Both the position numbers and the translations under genes were made by a program. A stretch of 64,000 nt of DNA. Origin: Microbacterium sp. XT11. Its GTDB lineage: Bacteria; Actinomycetota; Actinomycetes; Actinomycetales; Microbacteriaceae. Positions 32,514-45,098 of the stretch are shown in pieces. The notes under the pieces are model-generated. The model was not told where the DNA came from. It worked only from the letters and a program-made list of their open reading frames with translations, and made no database searches. The DNA is taken from positions 3,101,081 through 3,165,080 of the forward strand of contig NZ_CP013859.1 in the NCBI RefSeq assembly GCF_001513675.1, given 5' to 3'. How positions within the stretch are numbered: position 1 is the stretch's first letter; each line of letters opens with the position of its first letter.

Positions 32514-34875
<2,362 letters not shown>

Positions 34876-34879
<4 letters not shown>

Positions 34880-36087
34880 GCGAGGGCCTTTCCGGAGGGG
34901 GTGAGGGACGCCTGGACGTCGGAGAGCGCGGCGGTGAACAGCTCGCGGAACTCGGCGAGCTCCGCGTCGCCGATCGTGAGCGCCGGGGCGATGCGCACGG
35001 TCTCGGGGTTGGCTGCGTTGACGATCAGGCCCCGCTCCTGCGCGGCGGCGACGACGTCGCCCGCGACGGGTGCCGAGAGCCCGACGCCGATGAGCAGACC
35101 GCGCCCGCGGACCTCGGCGATGAGGGGCGAACCGATGCCTTCGATGATCTCCCTCAGCTGCACACCGCGCCGCGCCGCGTTGTCGACGAGGCCGGCGCGC
35201 TCGATCTCGCCGAGCACGGCGTCGGCGACCGCGGTCGCGAGCGGGTTGCCGCCGAACGTCGAGCCGTGCGACCCGGGCGTGAAGAGTTCGCTCGCCGCAC
35301 CGTAGGTCACCAGGGCGCCGATGGGGAAGCCTCCGCCGATGCCCTTCGCCAGCGTGATCGCGTCGGGCGTGATGCCCTCATGGCTGAATCCGAACCACGC
35401 TCCGGTGCGACCGGCCCCCGTCTGGATCTCGTCGACGATGAGAAGCGCGCCGTGCGCGAGCGTGAGGGAACGCGCCGCTGCGAGGAACCCCTCTGGCAGC
35501 TCCACGACGCCGGCCTCTCCCTGGATGGGCTCGACGATGACGGCCGCCACGCGGTCGTCCATGGCCTGTTCGAGCGACTCGACGGTCGCGGGGATGTGCT
35601 CGACGCCGCCGGGCATGGGCTCGAACGGCGCACGCATCGACTCCTTGGCGGTCATCGCGAGCGACCCCATGGTGCGTCCGTGGAAGCCGTTCTCCAACGC
35701 GATGATGCGCGGCCTCGCGCTTCCTCCGTGCAGACGGGCCAGCTTGAACGCGGCTTCGTTCGCCTCGGCTCCCGAGTTCGAGAAGAACACGCGGCCGTCG
35801 ATGCCCGCGCCGGCGAGACGCTTGAGGCGCGCGGCAAGGGCCAGCTGCGGAGGCGTCGCGAAGTAGTTCGACACGTGCGCGAGCGTGGCGGCCTGCCGCG
35901 AGACCGCATCGACGAACACGGGGTGCGCGTGACCGAGCGAGGTCACAGCGATACCTGCGAGGAAGTCGAGGTACCGCTTCCCGTCGGCGTCCCACAGGTT
36001 CGAGCCCTCACCGCGGGTCAGCAGCGCGAGGCGCGGCCCCACGTTGAGGATCAGATGATTCGCGGCGTCGTCCTGCCAGTTGCTCAT
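34876..36087 (-). CDS. argD: Acetylornithine aminotransferase
   Basis: PLP enzyme converting N-acetylglutamate semialdehyde to N-acetylornithine. The 403-residue class-III aminotransferase shows [15 protein letters not shown], the PLP-aspartate segment [15 protein letters not shown], and the Schiff-base lysine in [18 protein letters not shown] at 36087 overlaps the argB stop in ATGA; the frame upstream is argB's shadow. Confidence 0.97.
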
Positions 36088-37001
36088 GCGTTCGTCCCTG
36101 CGCTTCCCAAGACCACTTCTGTCCCGATTCCCTTGCTGGTGAAGAGTTCGACGAGCACCGAGTGCGGCACCCGTCCGTCGATGATCGCCGCGGCGTCGAC
36201 CCCGCCCTCGACGGCGTCGAGGCATGCGCGCATCTTCGGGATCATCCCGGACTCCAGGCGCGGCAGCATCTCGATCAGCGCATCCGAGGTCAGATGCGAC
36301 ACGAGCGAGTCGCGGTTCGGCCAGTCGGCGTACAGCCCGGGCACGTCGGTGAGGATCACCAGCTTGCGGGCGCCCAGCGCCACGGCGAGCGCGGCGGCTG
36401 CGGCATCCGCGTTGACGTTGAGGGACTGGCCTGGATGGTCGAGGTCCGGCGCGATGCTCGAGACGACGGGAACGCGTCCCGCCGCGAGGTGGTCGAACAC
36501 GGGCGTGGGGTCGACCTGCACCACGTCCCCGACCCGGCCGAGATCGATCTCCTCGCCGTCGACGACCACGCCGCGTCTGCGGCCCCCGAAGAGCCCGGCG
36601 TCTTCGCCGCTGAGGCCCGTGGCGATGGGGCCGTGCGAGTTGATCTTCGACACGAGCTGCGGATTCACCTGTCCGGTGAGGACCATGCGCACGACGCCGA
36701 TCGCCTCGGTGGTGGTGACGCGGTAGCCGCCCTTGAACTCGCTGGGGATGTCGAGGCGTGCGAGCATGTCGGAGATCTGCGGGCCGCCGCCGTGCACGAC
36801 GACCGGCTGCACGCCGACGTACCGCAGGTACGCGATGTCCTGCGCGAAGGCCTCCTGCAGCTCGTCCGAGACCATCGCGTTGCCGCCGTACTTGACGACG
36901 ACGATCTGGTCGCGGAACTTCTTCAGCCAGGGCAGCGACTCGATGAGCGTCTCGGCCTTGACCGCGGCGATCTCTGCCGGGGTGTCCTGGATGTCGGTCA
37001 T
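36084..37001 (-). CDS. argB: Acetylglutamate kinase
   Basis: Phosphorylates N-acetylglutamate. The 305-residue amino-acid kinase fold has [15 protein letters not shown] near the N-terminus, [17 protein letters not shown], and [17 protein letters not shown]. Many actinobacterial ArgB enzymes are arginine-inhibited; the N-terminal helix before the core (about 25 residues) is consistent with that hexameric form. The start overlaps argJ's stop by 4 bp. Confidence 0.97.
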   Translation of the reverse strand: MTDIQDTPAEIAAVKAETLIESLPWLKKFRDQIVVVKYGGNAMVSDELQEAFAQDIAYLRYVGVQPVVVHGGGPQISDMLARLDIPSEFKGGYRVTTTEAIGVVRMVLTGQVNPQLVSKINSHGPIATGLSGEDAGLFGGRRRGVVVDGEEIDLGRVGDVVQVDPTPVFDHLAAGRVPVVSSIAPDLDHPGQSLNVNADAAAAALAVALGARKLVILTDVPGLYADWPNRDSLVSHLTSDALIEMLPRLESGMIPKMRACLDAVEGGVDAAAIIDGRVPHSVLVELFTSKGIGTEVVLGSAGTNA

Positions 37002-38155
37002 GAGGCGTACGCGCTGTTCTCGTGGACGTAGTCGTGGGTGAGGTCGTTGGTGAGGATCGAGGCCGTCGCGTCGCCGACCTTGAGGTCGATGACGAGGTGC
37101 GTGGCGCGCGGCGTCAGGTCGACCTCCTCACGGGGGCGATCGGGGCCGCCCTCGGTGCAGACGCGCACGCCGTTCATCCAGACGTCGACGTCGTACGGAT
37201 CGAACTGCGCATTCGTCGTGCCGATGGCCGCGAGCACCCTCCCCCAGTTGGGATCGTTGCCGAAGATCGCCGCCTTGAAGAGGTTGTTGCGGGCGACGGA
37301 GCGGCCGACCTCGACCGCGTCCTGCTCGGATGCCGCGTTCCGGACCTCGATCGTGATGTCGTGGCTCGCGCCCTCGGCATCGCCCTGCAGCTTGACGGCG
37401 AGCTCCTGGCAGAGCTCCGCGAGCGCCGCGCCGAACTCGTGGAGATCTGGCTTGACACCGCTCGCGCCGTTGGCGAGGAGCGTGACCTGATCGTTCGTCG
37501 ACATGCACCCGTCCGAGTCGAGGCGGTCGAACGTGCGGCCTGTCGCCGCGCGCAGTGCGGCGTCGGCCTCGAGCGGTTCGAGATCGGCATCCGTCGTGAT
37601 CACCACGAGCATCGTCGCGAGCCCAGGAGCGAGCATGCCCGCCCCCTTCGCCATGCCGCCGATCGTCCAGCCGTCGCGCCGCACCACCGCGGTCTTCGCC
37701 ACGGTGTCGGTCGTCATGATGGCCTGCGCGGCTGACTCCCCTCCGTTCTCGGACAGCTCGGCGATGGCGCGGGCGGTGCCGTCGAGCACCTTGGCGCGGA
37801 ACGTCTCGTCACCGACGCCGATGAGACCGGTGGAGCAGACGAGCACGTCGCCCGCACTCACGCCGAGAAGCTCCGCCGCCTTCTCCGCGGTCTGGTGCGT
37901 GGTCTGGAATCCGAAGGAGCCGGTGAAGCAGTTCGCGCCGCCCGAGTTCAGCACCACCGCTTCGACGACGCGGTCGGCGACCGCCTGCTGCGACCAGATG
38001 ATGGGGTTCGCCTTGGCCCGGTTGCTCGTGAACACGGCGGCACCGACCTTGCGCGGGCCACGGTTCACGACCACCGCTACGTCGGGGTTTCCGGTCGACT
38101 TGAGCCCGGCGGCGACGCCTGCCGCTTCGAATCCTGCGGGTGCGGTGACGCTCAC
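36998..38155 (-). CDS. argJ: Bifunctional glutamate N-acetyltransferase / amino-acid acetyltransferase
   Basis: ArgJ recycles the acetyl group between acetylornithine and glutamate. The 385-residue precursor contains the self-cleavage site in [18 protein letters not shown]; the Thr after Ala becomes the beta-chain nucleophile. Also present is [14 protein letters not shown]. Its presence means the operon runs the cyclic pathway and does not need argE. ArgJ is preceded by argC with a 4-bp overlap. Confidence 0.97.
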   Translation of the reverse strand: MSVTAPAGFEAAGVAAGLKSTGNPDVAVVVNRGPRKVGAAVFTSNRAKANPIIWSQQAVADRVVEAVVLNSGGANCFTGSFGFQTTHQTAEKAAELLGVSAGDVLVCSTGLIGVGDETFRAKVLDGTARAIAELSENGGESAAQAIMTTDTVAKTAVVRRDGWTIGGMAKGAGMLAPGLATMLVVITTDADLEPLEADAALRAATGRTFDRLDSDGCMSTNDQVTLLANGASGVKPDLHEFGAALAELCQELAVKLQGDAEGASHDITIEVRNAASEQDAVEVGRSVARNNLFKAAIFGNDPNWGRVLAAIGTTNAQFDPYDVDVWMNGVRVCTEGGPDRPREEVDLTPRATHLVIDLKVGDATASILTNDLTHDYVHENSAYAS

Positions 38156-39228
38156 GGCGCGACTCCGTTCACTGAGAGGGCGCGGGTCTCGGGCAGACCG
38201 AGCGCGATGTTCATGGACTGGATGGCGGCGCCCGCTGTGCCCTTGACGAGGTTGTCGACGGCGGTGACCACCGTGACGCGGTTCGCCGCACGGTCGATCG
38301 CGAGCCCGATGAGGGCGGTGTTGGCGCCGAGCACATCGGACGTACGCGGGAAGCGCCCCTCCGGGAGGAGCTGCACGAACGTCTCGCCGCCGTAGGCGCT
38401 CTCCCAGGCGTCGCGGATCTGCGCGTCGGTGGCTCCCTCCGCGATCGGGGCGGTCGAGGTCGCGAGGATCCCCCGGGACATCGGCACGAGCACGGGCGTG
38501 AAGGAGATGCGGATGCCGTCGGGGTCGAGGTCTCCGGCCGCGGCGATGGCCTGCCGGATCTCAGGGATGTGCCGATGGGTGCCGCCGACCGCGTAGGGGT
38601 TGGCGCTGCCGAGGATCTCGCTCGCGAGGAGGTTCGGCTTGAGGCTCTTGCCTGCGCCGGACGGACCGACCGCAAGCACCGTCACGATGTCCGACGCGTC
38701 GATCACTCCCGCCGCGACGCCCGGGGCGAGGCTGAGGCTCACGGTGGAGGCGTTGCACCCCGGTGCGGCGATGCGGGTCGCGCCGCGCAGCACCTCACGC
38801 TGCTTCACGACTCCGCTCGGATCCGCGTGACGGGGACCCGTGACCAGCTCTGGCACGCCGTACGTCCACGGCTCGTGGAACTGCCCGCCGTAGAACGCGT
38901 CCCATGCGTCCTTCGAGGTGAGCCGGTGGTCCGCTCCCGCGTCGATGACGAGCGGCACCGACCCCAGTGCGTCGGTGTACTGCCCGGACTGGCCGTGCGG
39001 CAGCGCGAGGAACACGATGTCGTGCCCCGCGAGCACGTCGGGCGTCGTGTCCTGCAGCGTGAGGTGCGCGAGCGAGCGCAGGTGCGGCTGATGATCCGCG
39101 AGCGGCTGGCCTGCGTTCGAGTGCGCTGTGACGGTGCGGATCTCGACGTCGGGGTGGTCGGCCAGGAGGCGGAGGATCTCGCCGCCTGCGTAGCCGGATG
39201 CGCCGGAGACGGCGACGGAATACGTCAT
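38152..39228 (-). CDS. argC: N-acetyl-gamma-glutamyl-phosphate reductase
   Basis: NADPH-dependent third step of arginine synthesis. The 358-residue enzyme has the nucleotide-binding start [18 protein letters not shown] and the catalytic Cys in [16 protein letters not shown] (Cys158). ATG at 39228 is preceded by AAGG 7 nt away. It is the first structural gene of argCJBDFH. A short Arg-rich frame ends 92 nt upstream and may control the operon. No argR follows the operon in this window. Confidence 0.96.
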   Translation of the reverse strand: MTYSVAVSGASGYAGGEILRLLADHPDVEIRTVTAHSNAGQPLADHQPHLRSLAHLTLQDTTPDVLAGHDIVFLALPHGQSGQYTDALGSVPLVIDAGADHRLTSKDAWDAFYGGQFHEPWTYGVPELVTGPRHADPSGVVKQREVLRGATRIAAPGCNASTVSLSLAPGVAAGVIDASDIVTVLAVGPSGAGKSLKPNLLASEILGSANPYAVGGTHRHIPEIRQAIAAAGDLDPDGIRISFTPVLVPMSRGILATSTAPIAEGATDAQIRDAWESAYGGETFVQLLPEGRFPRTSDVLGANTALIGLAIDRAANRVTVVTAVDNLVKGTAGAAIQSMNIALGLPETRALSVNGVAP

Positions 39229-39320
39229 GCTTCTACCTTAACGGTGGGACGGTCGGGGAACCGGGGCGGCGACACCGGCACTCGGCCCTCCGTGCGGAGC
39301 AGGCGGAAGCGCGGGGTCGC

Positions 39321-39386
39321 CTAGGATCGGCGGCCGCCGCGACGTCGGCGCACAGCGACTGCGGGAGCGGTGGCGGCCGGAAGCAT
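39321..39386 (-). CDS. Candidate arginine leader peptide upstream of argC (21 aa)
   Basis: An ATG at 39386 opens a 21-codon frame ending TAG at 39321. The peptide is MLPAATAPAVAV followed by RRRRGGRRS: six arginines in the last nine residues. A -10 box TATCGT ends 6 nt before the ATG, so the message would begin at the start codon. The stop lies 92 nt before argC. Leaderless leader peptides rich in the regulated amino acid are known attenuators in actinobacteria for other pathways; arginine attenuation here is inference. In GC-rich DNA runs of CGN codons can arise by chance. Confidence 0.5.
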   Translation of the reverse strand: MLPAATAPAVAVRRRRGGRRS

Positions 39387-39392
39387 GCCGCG

Positions 39393-39422
39393 ACGATAGC
39401 GCGCGCGACGCGGCCTGCGCAA
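39393..39422 (-). promoter_or_regulatory. Candidate arg operon promoter
   Basis: Minus-strand TTGCGC (39422-39417) and TATCGT (39398-39393) are separated by 18 bp. Initiation would fall at the ATG of the Arg-rich leader frame. Downstream, the segment 39273-39265 could pair either with GGCGGC in the arginine codons or with GGCGAC at the leader stop, a possible switch. Confidence 0.45.
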
Positions 39423-39432
39423 ATCCGCGGCG

Positions 39433-41571
39433 TCATGCGAGATCGACGGCGGCGAAGAACGCCCGCTCATGCCGCGCCGATGCGTCGAAGGCCCGCAGCA
39501 TGCGCGAACGCTTTCCGGCGTCGGCGAGAGATGCCGTCGTCGTCACGATGGCGATCGCGCGCTCTGTGGCCTCCGCGAACACCGGATCGGCGTAGGTGGT
39601 GAGCCAGGAGGCGTACGGATGCCGTTGGTCGCGCGCGTACTGGCCGAACTCGCCCGCGTGCAGCCGGCGACCGAGGTCGGTGTACAGCCAGAAGCACGGC
39701 AGCACGGCGGCTGTGAGTTCGGCGTAGTCGCCGCCGAAGGCGACCGAGCGCAAGTGGTCGAGATAGGCGGTGGTCGCAGGCGACGGCTCGGCGGCGAAGG
39801 TCGCGGCGCTCACTCCGCGCCCGGGGTTCAGCCACGACGCGTGCAGCTCCAGCTCTCCCACGATCGAGCCGTGCGCGGCGTCCGCCCAGAACGCCTGTTC
39901 GTCCGACGACGGCGCTAGCCGCGAGGCCTCGACGAGCACGCGGGCGTACTCGCGCAGATACAGCGCGTCCTGCGCGAGGTAGGAGAGGAACGCCGGCCGG
40001 CGCAGGCTGCCGTCGGCGAGCGCACGCACGAACGGAAGCTCGTCGATGTCGGCGCGGGTGCCTGCGATGCCCTCCCACCATTCCGTCGCGATGTCGGACG
40101 CGGCCGGTCGCGTCTCGAGCCCGCCGCGCGACCACAGTCCCGCGAAGTGATGAACCGGGCCGTGCCCGCCGCCGACCCTGAGCGGCGCGCCGCCCTTCAG
40201 GCTCTCGCGCAGCCAGGCTCGCGCGCCGGCGACGGCATCCCGCGCGCTCTCACCGCGCGCGAGACGTGTGGCGACCGCGGAGGAGAGCGAGCACCCGGTG
40301 CCGTGCGTGTTGCTCGTCGCGATCCGCACACCGGGGAACTCCGTCGTCGCGCCGCTCGACGCGTCGACGAGGGCATCGGGCACGTCGGCACCGGGCAGAT
40401 GGCCGCCCTTCACCAGGACGGCCGCGCCGGTCGACGCCGACACGTCGGATGCCGCGGCGAGCGCCTGCGACCACCCGTCGACACCGTGGCCGGCCAGCAC
40501 CGCGAGCTCTTCCAGGTTCGGGGTGATCACATCGGCGCGGCTGAGGAGCTCGCCGAGCGCCCGCTCAGCGTCCGCGTCGAGCAGCCGATCGCCGCTCGTC
40601 GCCACCATGACCGGGTCGACGACCACGATCGGCGGCCGCGTGCGGTCGATCCACGCCGCGACCTCCCGCACCACGCCGGCCTCTGCCAGCATCCCGATCT
40701 TCACCGCATCCACCACGATGTCGTCGGAGATCGCATCGAGCTGCGCCCGCACGAACTCGGCGGGTGGCACGTGCACACCCCGCACGCCCCGCGTGTTCTG
40801 CGCGGTGAGCGCCGTGAGCACGGCCATGCCGTATCCGCCGTTGGCGGCGATCGACTTCAGATCGGCCTGGATGCCCGCACCGCCCGACGGGTCGCTGCCT
40901 GCGATGCTCAGCACCCGGGGCACACCGGCGGCGCGCCAGCGGCTGAGAAAGGCGCTGGCCGTCTCGGCGGGGTCGTCCGCTGTGCACAGCGCGGACACCA
41001 CCGCGAGACCGGCGGCGCCCGCATCGCGCAGCGCCTCGGTGTCGTCGATGCCGACGCCGCCTATCGCCACGCACGGGAGCGGACTCTCCGCGGCGAACGC
41101 GCGGAACCCGTCGACGCCCAGTGCCGGAGGGTGGTCGGGCTTGGTCGACGTCGGTCGGATGACGCCGACGCCGAGGTAGTCGACGGTGCCCTCCGGAAGG
41201 GCGAGGACCGCGTCGAGGTGCTCTGCGCTGTTCGCCGTGAGCCCGATGAGTGCGTCGGGACCGAGCAGCGCCCTGGCACGGAGCACCGACTCGTCCCCCT
41301 GGCCGAGGTGCACCCCGTCCACGCGCGCGCCGGCCTGCCGCGCGGCGAGGGCCGCGTCGAGACGGTCGTTCACCACGAGGAGCGCGCGGCCGTCGATCAC
41401 GCGCGAGAGTTCCACGAGCTGCGCGGCGGTCTCGGCATCCGTCGCGGTCTTGTCGCGGAGCTGCACGACGCGCACTCCCCCGTCGACGGCGCGCCGCACG
41501 GTCTCGACGACCCCGCGGTCGCCGCACAGGCGAGCGTCGGTCACGAGGTACAGCGCGAGGTCGGCGATCAC
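39433..41571 (-). CDS. ThiE-ThiD-TenA triple fusion (thiamine biosynthesis)
   Basis: One 712-residue frame joins three thiamine enzymes. Residues about 1-215 are ThiE (thiamine-phosphate synthase): [35 protein letters not shown]. Residues about 218-485 are ThiD (HMP/HMP-P kinase): [46 protein letters not shown]. Residues about 490-712 are TenA (aminopyrimidine aminohydrolase): [19 protein letters not shown] and [11 protein letters not shown] with the active-site Cys. No frameshift separates them. GTG at 41571 overlaps the thiM stop (GTGA), so both come from the riboswitch-controlled message. The product could salvage and kinase HMP, then couple it to THZ-P. Confidence 0.95.
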   Translation of the reverse strand: MIADLALYLVTDARLCGDRGVVETVRRAVDGGVRVVQLRDKTATDAETAAQLVELSRVIDGRALLVVNDRLDAALAARQAGARVDGVHLGQGDESVLRARALLGPDALIGLTANSAEHLDAVLALPEGTVDYLGVGVIRPTSTKPDHPPALGVDGFRAFAAESPLPCVAIGGVGIDDTEALRDAGAAGLAVVSALCTADDPAETASAFLSRWRAAGVPRVLSIAGSDPSGGAGIQADLKSIAANGGYGMAVLTALTAQNTRGVRGVHVPPAEFVRAQLDAISDDIVVDAVKIGMLAEAGVVREVAAWIDRTRPPIVVVDPVMVATSGDRLLDADAERALGELLSRADVITPNLEELAVLAGHGVDGWSQALAAASDVSASTGAAVLVKGGHLPGADVPDALVDASSGATTEFPGVRIATSNTHGTGCSLSSAVATRLARGESARDAVAGARAWLRESLKGGAPLRVGGGHGPVHHFAGLWSRGGLETRPAASDIATEWWEGIAGTRADIDELPFVRALADGSLRRPAFLSYLAQDALYLREYARVLVEASRLAPSSDEQAFWADAAHGSIVGELELHASWLNPGRGVSAATFAAEPSPATTAYLDHLRSVAFGGDYAELTAAVLPCFWLYTDLGRRLHAGEFGQYARDQRHPYASWLTTYADPVFAEATERAIAIVTTTASLADAGKRSRMLRAFDASARHERAFFAAVDLA

Positions 41572-42416
41572 AGCGCGCCGTCCTCGACCCGTGCGGCTGC
41601 CGCGAGGTCGGACGCCTGCACCCCGGCGAGCCGATCGAGCAGCGCCACGGCGAAGCTCCCCGGGCCCTCGGCAGCGCGTGCCGCCTGCTCGGCCGCGACC
41701 GTGTAGACGAGGCTGGCCGCGGCGACGGCGGTCAGCGGATCGGCGCCGCTCGTGCGTGCGGTGCCGAGGAACGCGGCCATCACCGCGCCGAGCGCGCAGC
41801 CTCCGCCCGTGACCCTGGTGAGCAGCCCATGGCCGTTCGCGATGCGGAGCACTCGACGGCCGTCGGTGAGGAGATCCACGGGACCGGACACCGCGACCAC
41901 GCTGCCGAAGCGCTGTGCGAGCGACAGCGCCGCGTCTGCGGCTGCATCCGTGCTGTCGACGGCATCGACTCCGCGTCCTCCCGCGCTGAGTCCGGCGAGC
42001 GCGAGGATCTCCGACGCGTTGCCGCGGATGGCGGTCGGCCGGGCTGACACGAGCGTGCGGGCGAACTGGGTGCGCACGGGAAGCATCCCGATCGCGACCG
42101 GGTCGAGGACCCACGGCGTGCCCGCCGCCTCAGCCCCCTCGACCGCCTCGACGGTCGCGTCCCGCTGCTCCGGGGTGGGCGTGCCGAGGTTCACGAGCAT
42201 CCCTGAGGCGACACCGGCGAACGCCCCCGCCTCTCCGACGATGTCGACCATCGCGGGTGCCGCCCCGACTGCCAGCAGGACGTTCGCGGTGAAGCCGGTC
42301 ACGACGGCGTTCGTGATGCAGTGGGTCAGTGGAGGCGCCGCACGCAGCTCCTCCAGGAGCGCGCCGGCTTCGGAGACGAGGCGGGTGGCGGATGCAGGAC
42401 GCAGAAGATCGCTCAT
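41568..42416 (-). CDS. thiM: Hydroxyethylthiazole kinase
   Basis: Phosphorylates the thiazole moiety (THZ) for thiamine salvage. The 282-residue enzyme has [42 protein letters not shown] and the anion-hole [17 protein letters not shown] chose ATG at 42416: the purine-rich GAAGGGA at the riboswitch 3' end lies at normal distance. Another ATG at 42425 is only 1-2 nt after it. With the downstream fusion it gives salvage of both moieties; thiC and thiG are not in this window. Confidence 0.95.
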   Translation of the reverse strand: MSDLLRPASATRLVSEAGALLEELRAAPPLTHCITNAVVTGFTANVLLAVGAAPAMVDIVGEAGAFAGVASGMLVNLGTPTPEQRDATVEAVEGAEAAGTPWVLDPVAIGMLPVRTQFARTLVSARPTAIRGNASEILALAGLSAGGRGVDAVDSTDAAADAALSLAQRFGSVVAVSGPVDLLTDGRRVLRIANGHGLLTRVTGGGCALGAVMAAFLGTARTSGADPLTAVAAASLVYTVAAEQAARAAEGPGSFAVALLDRLAGVQASDLAAAARVEDGAL

Positions 42417-42419
42417 GCG

Positions 42420-42499
42420 CGACATTCCCTTCGCTAGTACGAACTAGATCAGGTTCGACGGGTGTGATCTCAGCCGCGCGTGCGGCACCCCGTGTCACT
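42420..42499 (-). promoter_or_regulatory. TPP riboswitch (THI element)
   Basis: The minus strand shows the TPP aptamer: ACGGGGTGC near the 5' end, then GGCTGAGATCACACCCG, then GAACCTGATC and TAGTACGAACTAG-type P3/P4 elements, ending in AGCGAAGGGAATG. These are the CUGAGA and ACCUGAUC-like conserved core. The last GAAGGGA is also the thiM ribosome site, so ligand binding would block translation, the mode typical of actinobacteria. No separate terminator is visible between aptamer and gene. Confidence 0.9.
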
Positions 42500-42505
42500 G
42501 CTCGG

Positions 42506-42534
42506 AGTCTAGCGAAGGCGAGTGCCGTCGTCAT
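42506..42534 (-). promoter_or_regulatory. Candidate thi operon promoter
   Basis: Minus-strand ATGACG (42534-42529) and TAGACT (42511-42506) with 17-bp spacing would start transcription near 42499, just before the aptamer. Confidence 0.55.
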
Positions 42535-42599
42535 GGCATCCATGTCACCAGCACCGGGCGCCGGAGGGAAGCCGTCTCCGCTGTCGGCAGAGACCCGCC

Positions 42600-45098
42600 T
42601 CAGTCGCGGATCGTCGCGCCGAACCTCTCCGACGCCACGGCGACACCGGCGAGCTTCGCCTCGGTCGCCTCGGCGGCCGTGAGCGTGCGGTCGTCGGCAC
42701 GGAAGCGGAGCGCGAACGTGAGACTCTTCGATCCCTCGGGCACGCCGTCGCCCCGGTAGTCGTCGACGAGCCGAACGGACTCCAGCAGCGCACCCGCGCC
42801 CTCGGCGAGAGCCGCGCGCACCTCTCCGGCCGCGAGCTCGGCCGGCACGACGAGAGACACGTCCTGCGTCGCTGCCGGGTACGTCGACAGCGAAGCGGCG
42901 ACGGTCGACGGCACGGCCAGCTCGAGGACGACGTCGAGGTCGATCTCGGCGACGGTGGCACGACCGGGCAGGTCGGCGGCCTCGGCGACCGACGGATGCA
43001 GCTCGCCCACGTATCCGACCTCGACGTCGCCGACGCGCAGCGACCCCGCACGACCGGGGTGCAGCGCGGCCCGCTGCGACTGCACGACCTCGATCTCGAC
43101 GCCCGCAGCAGCCGCGATCACCCGCACGGCGTCGAGGGCCTCGGAGAGACCGGCCGCCTCGGCGGGCCGACCCGGCTGACGAGCCGAGACGTTGCCGGTG
43201 AGCAGCACCGAGACGTAGCGGCGCTGCGGCGGGATCGAGGCATCGAGCGCCGCGAGCGTCTCGTCACTCGGGCGCACGCCGAGCGGCGGCACCTCGTCGG
43301 TCCCGTACTCGACGCCCGGTTCCGGGAGGAACACCGTGCCCGTCTCGAACAGCGCGAGGTCGGTGAGACCTCGCGAGATGTTCCGGTGCGCGGTCTGCAG
43401 GAGTCCGGGCACGAGCGAGCGACGCAGGAACGGCGCCGAGCCGTCGAGCGGGTTGGCCAGGCGGATGCTGGGCAGGTGATTCCCCGAGGCCGATCCGTGA
43501 AGGTCGTTCTGCGCCTCGGTCGTGAACGGGAACGACGGCGTCTCGACGAAGCCGGCGGCCGCGAGCGCGTTCGCGACGCGACGGCGCCCCTGCTGCGCCG
43601 GCGTGAGGCCACGCCCGGACGGCGGGGTGGGCAGCACCGACGGGATGCGGTTCAGACCGTGGATGCGCGCGACCTCCTCCGCGAGCGTCCACTTGTCGGT
43701 GAGGTCGGGGCGCCAGGTCGGCGGGATGACCGTCCACCCGCCCTCGGACTCGGTCACCTCCGCGCCGATGGTCGTCAGCGCGCCGGTGATCTCGTCATCC
43801 GTGTAGTCGACGCCGATGAGCCCCTGCACGAACCCGCGGGGAAGCGCGATCTCCTCGATGAAGACCTCCGCGAAGAGGGCGCCGCCCTCCTCGGTGAGCG
43901 TGCCGCCCGCGAGCTCGACCATGAGGTCGGCCGCCCGGCGCGCGGCCACGAACGGGATGAGCGGGTCGACGCCGCGCTCGAATCGCTTGGACGCCTCGCT
44001 CGGAAGCTTGTGCCGCCTGGCCGTTCTGGCGATCGTCGTGGGGTCGAAGGTCGCCGCCTCGATGAGCACGTTCCGCGTGGTCTCGCTCATCTCGGTCGTG
44101 CCGCCACCCATGACGCCGGCGAGGCCGATGGGGCCGGACTCGTCGGTGATGAGGAGGTCTTCGACGTGGAGCACGCGCTCCTGACCGTCGAGGGTCGTCA
44201 TCTTCTCGCCCGGAGCTGCCCGCCGCACGGTGATACCGCCCGCGAGCTTGTCGAGGTCATAGCCGTGCAGGGGCTGTCCGAGCTCGAGCATCACGTAGTT
44301 GGTGATGTCGATGAGGACGCCGAGGGAGCGCATGCCGGCGAGCGTCAACCGCGCGACCATCCACGGCGGGGTCGGACGCGAGGGGTCGACGCCGCGCACG
44401 ACGCGGGTGACGAACTCGCTCGCACCCACGCGACCGCGCACGGGGGCCGCGTCGTCGACGATGGCCGTGTGGCCTGCGCCGGGCTGCAACTCTGCGAAAT
44501 CGCGCTCGGCCGGGTCGCGGAACGCCGCTCCCGTGGCGTGGGAGTACTCGCGCGCCAGTCCGCGCAGCGAGAACGCGTATCCGCGGTCGGGCGTGACGTT
44601 GACCTCGACGGCCACATCGTCGAGGCCCAGCAGGGCGATCGCGTCGGTGCCGACGGGCGCGTCGATGCCCAGGTCGCCGAGGATCAGGATGCCGTTGTGC
44701 TCGTCGCCGAGACCCAGCTCACGGGCCGACGCGATCATCCCGTCGGACACGTGGCCGTATGTCTTGCGCGCCGCGATCGGGAACGGGCCAGGCAGCACAG
44801 AGCCGGGAAGCGTCACCACGACCTTGTCACCGACGGCGAAGTTGCGGGCGCCGCACACGATGCCACGGGGCTCCGCCTCGCCGACGTCGACCTGGCACCA
44901 GCGGATCGTCTTGCCGTTCGACTGCGGTTCCTCCTCGAAGGAGAGCACCTGGCCGACGACGACGGGACCGCTGATGTCGAAGCGGTGCACGTCCTCCTCT
45001 TCGAACCCGACGGAGACCATCGCCGCGAGGACGTCCTCGGGCGTGGCGTCCGGCGCCACATCGACGTATTCACGCAGCCACGAGAGCGGGACGCGCAT
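42600..45098 (-). CDS. pheT: Phenylalanyl-tRNA synthetase beta subunit
   Basis: With PheS forms the alpha2-beta2 synthetase for tRNA-Phe. The 832-residue protein starts MRVPLSWLREYVDV and contains the EMAP-like tRNA-binding domain (GVVCGARNFAVGDKV type segment, about 75-160), the B3/B4 editing region (about 215-370), B5 (about 400-480), a core synthetase-like fold, and a C-terminal anticodon-binding FDX domain with LSTYPAATQDVSLVVP. ATG at 45098 overlaps the pheS stop in TGATG; longer frames lie inside pheS. Confidence 0.97.
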   Translation of the reverse strand: MRVPLSWLREYVDVAPDATPEDVLAAMVSVGFEEEDVHRFDISGPVVVGQVLSFEEEPQSNGKTIRWCQVDVGEAEPRGIVCGARNFAVGDKVVVTLPGSVLPGPFPIAARKTYGHVSDGMIASARELGLGDEHNGILILGDLGIDAPVGTDAIALLGLDDVAVEVNVTPDRGYAFSLRGLAREYSHATGAAFRDPAERDFAELQPGAGHTAIVDDAAPVRGRVGASEFVTRVVRGVDPSRPTPPWMVARLTLAGMRSLGVLIDITNYVMLELGQPLHGYDLDKLAGGITVRRAAPGEKMTTLDGQERVLHVEDLLITDESGPIGLAGVMGGGTTEMSETTRNVLIEAATFDPTTIARTARRHKLPSEASKRFERGVDPLIPFVAARRAADLMVELAGGTLTEEGGALFAEVFIEEIALPRGFVQGLIGVDYTDDEITGALTTIGAEVTESEGGWTVIPPTWRPDLTDKWTLAEEVARIHGLNRIPSVLPTPPSGRGLTPAQQGRRRVANALAAAGFVETPSFPFTTEAQNDLHGSASGNHLPSIRLANPLDGSAPFLRRSLVPGLLQTAHRNISRGLTDLALFETGTVFLPEPGVEYGTDEVPPLGVRPSDETLAALDASIPPQRRYVSVLLTGNVSARQPGRPAEAAGLSEALDAVRVIAAAAGVEIEVVQSQRAALHPGRAGSLRVGDVEVGYVGELHPSVAEAADLPGRATVAEIDLDVVLELAVPSTVAASLSTYPAATQDVSLVVPAELAAGEVRAALAEGAGALLESVRLVDDYRGDGVPEGSKSLTFALRFRADDRTLTAAEATEAKLAGVAVASERFGATIRD

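Noticed and set aside
39433..42114. ThiE fusion extended by 180 codons upstream
   Set aside because: The extension lies wholly within thiM in another frame and is Arg-rich with no domain.
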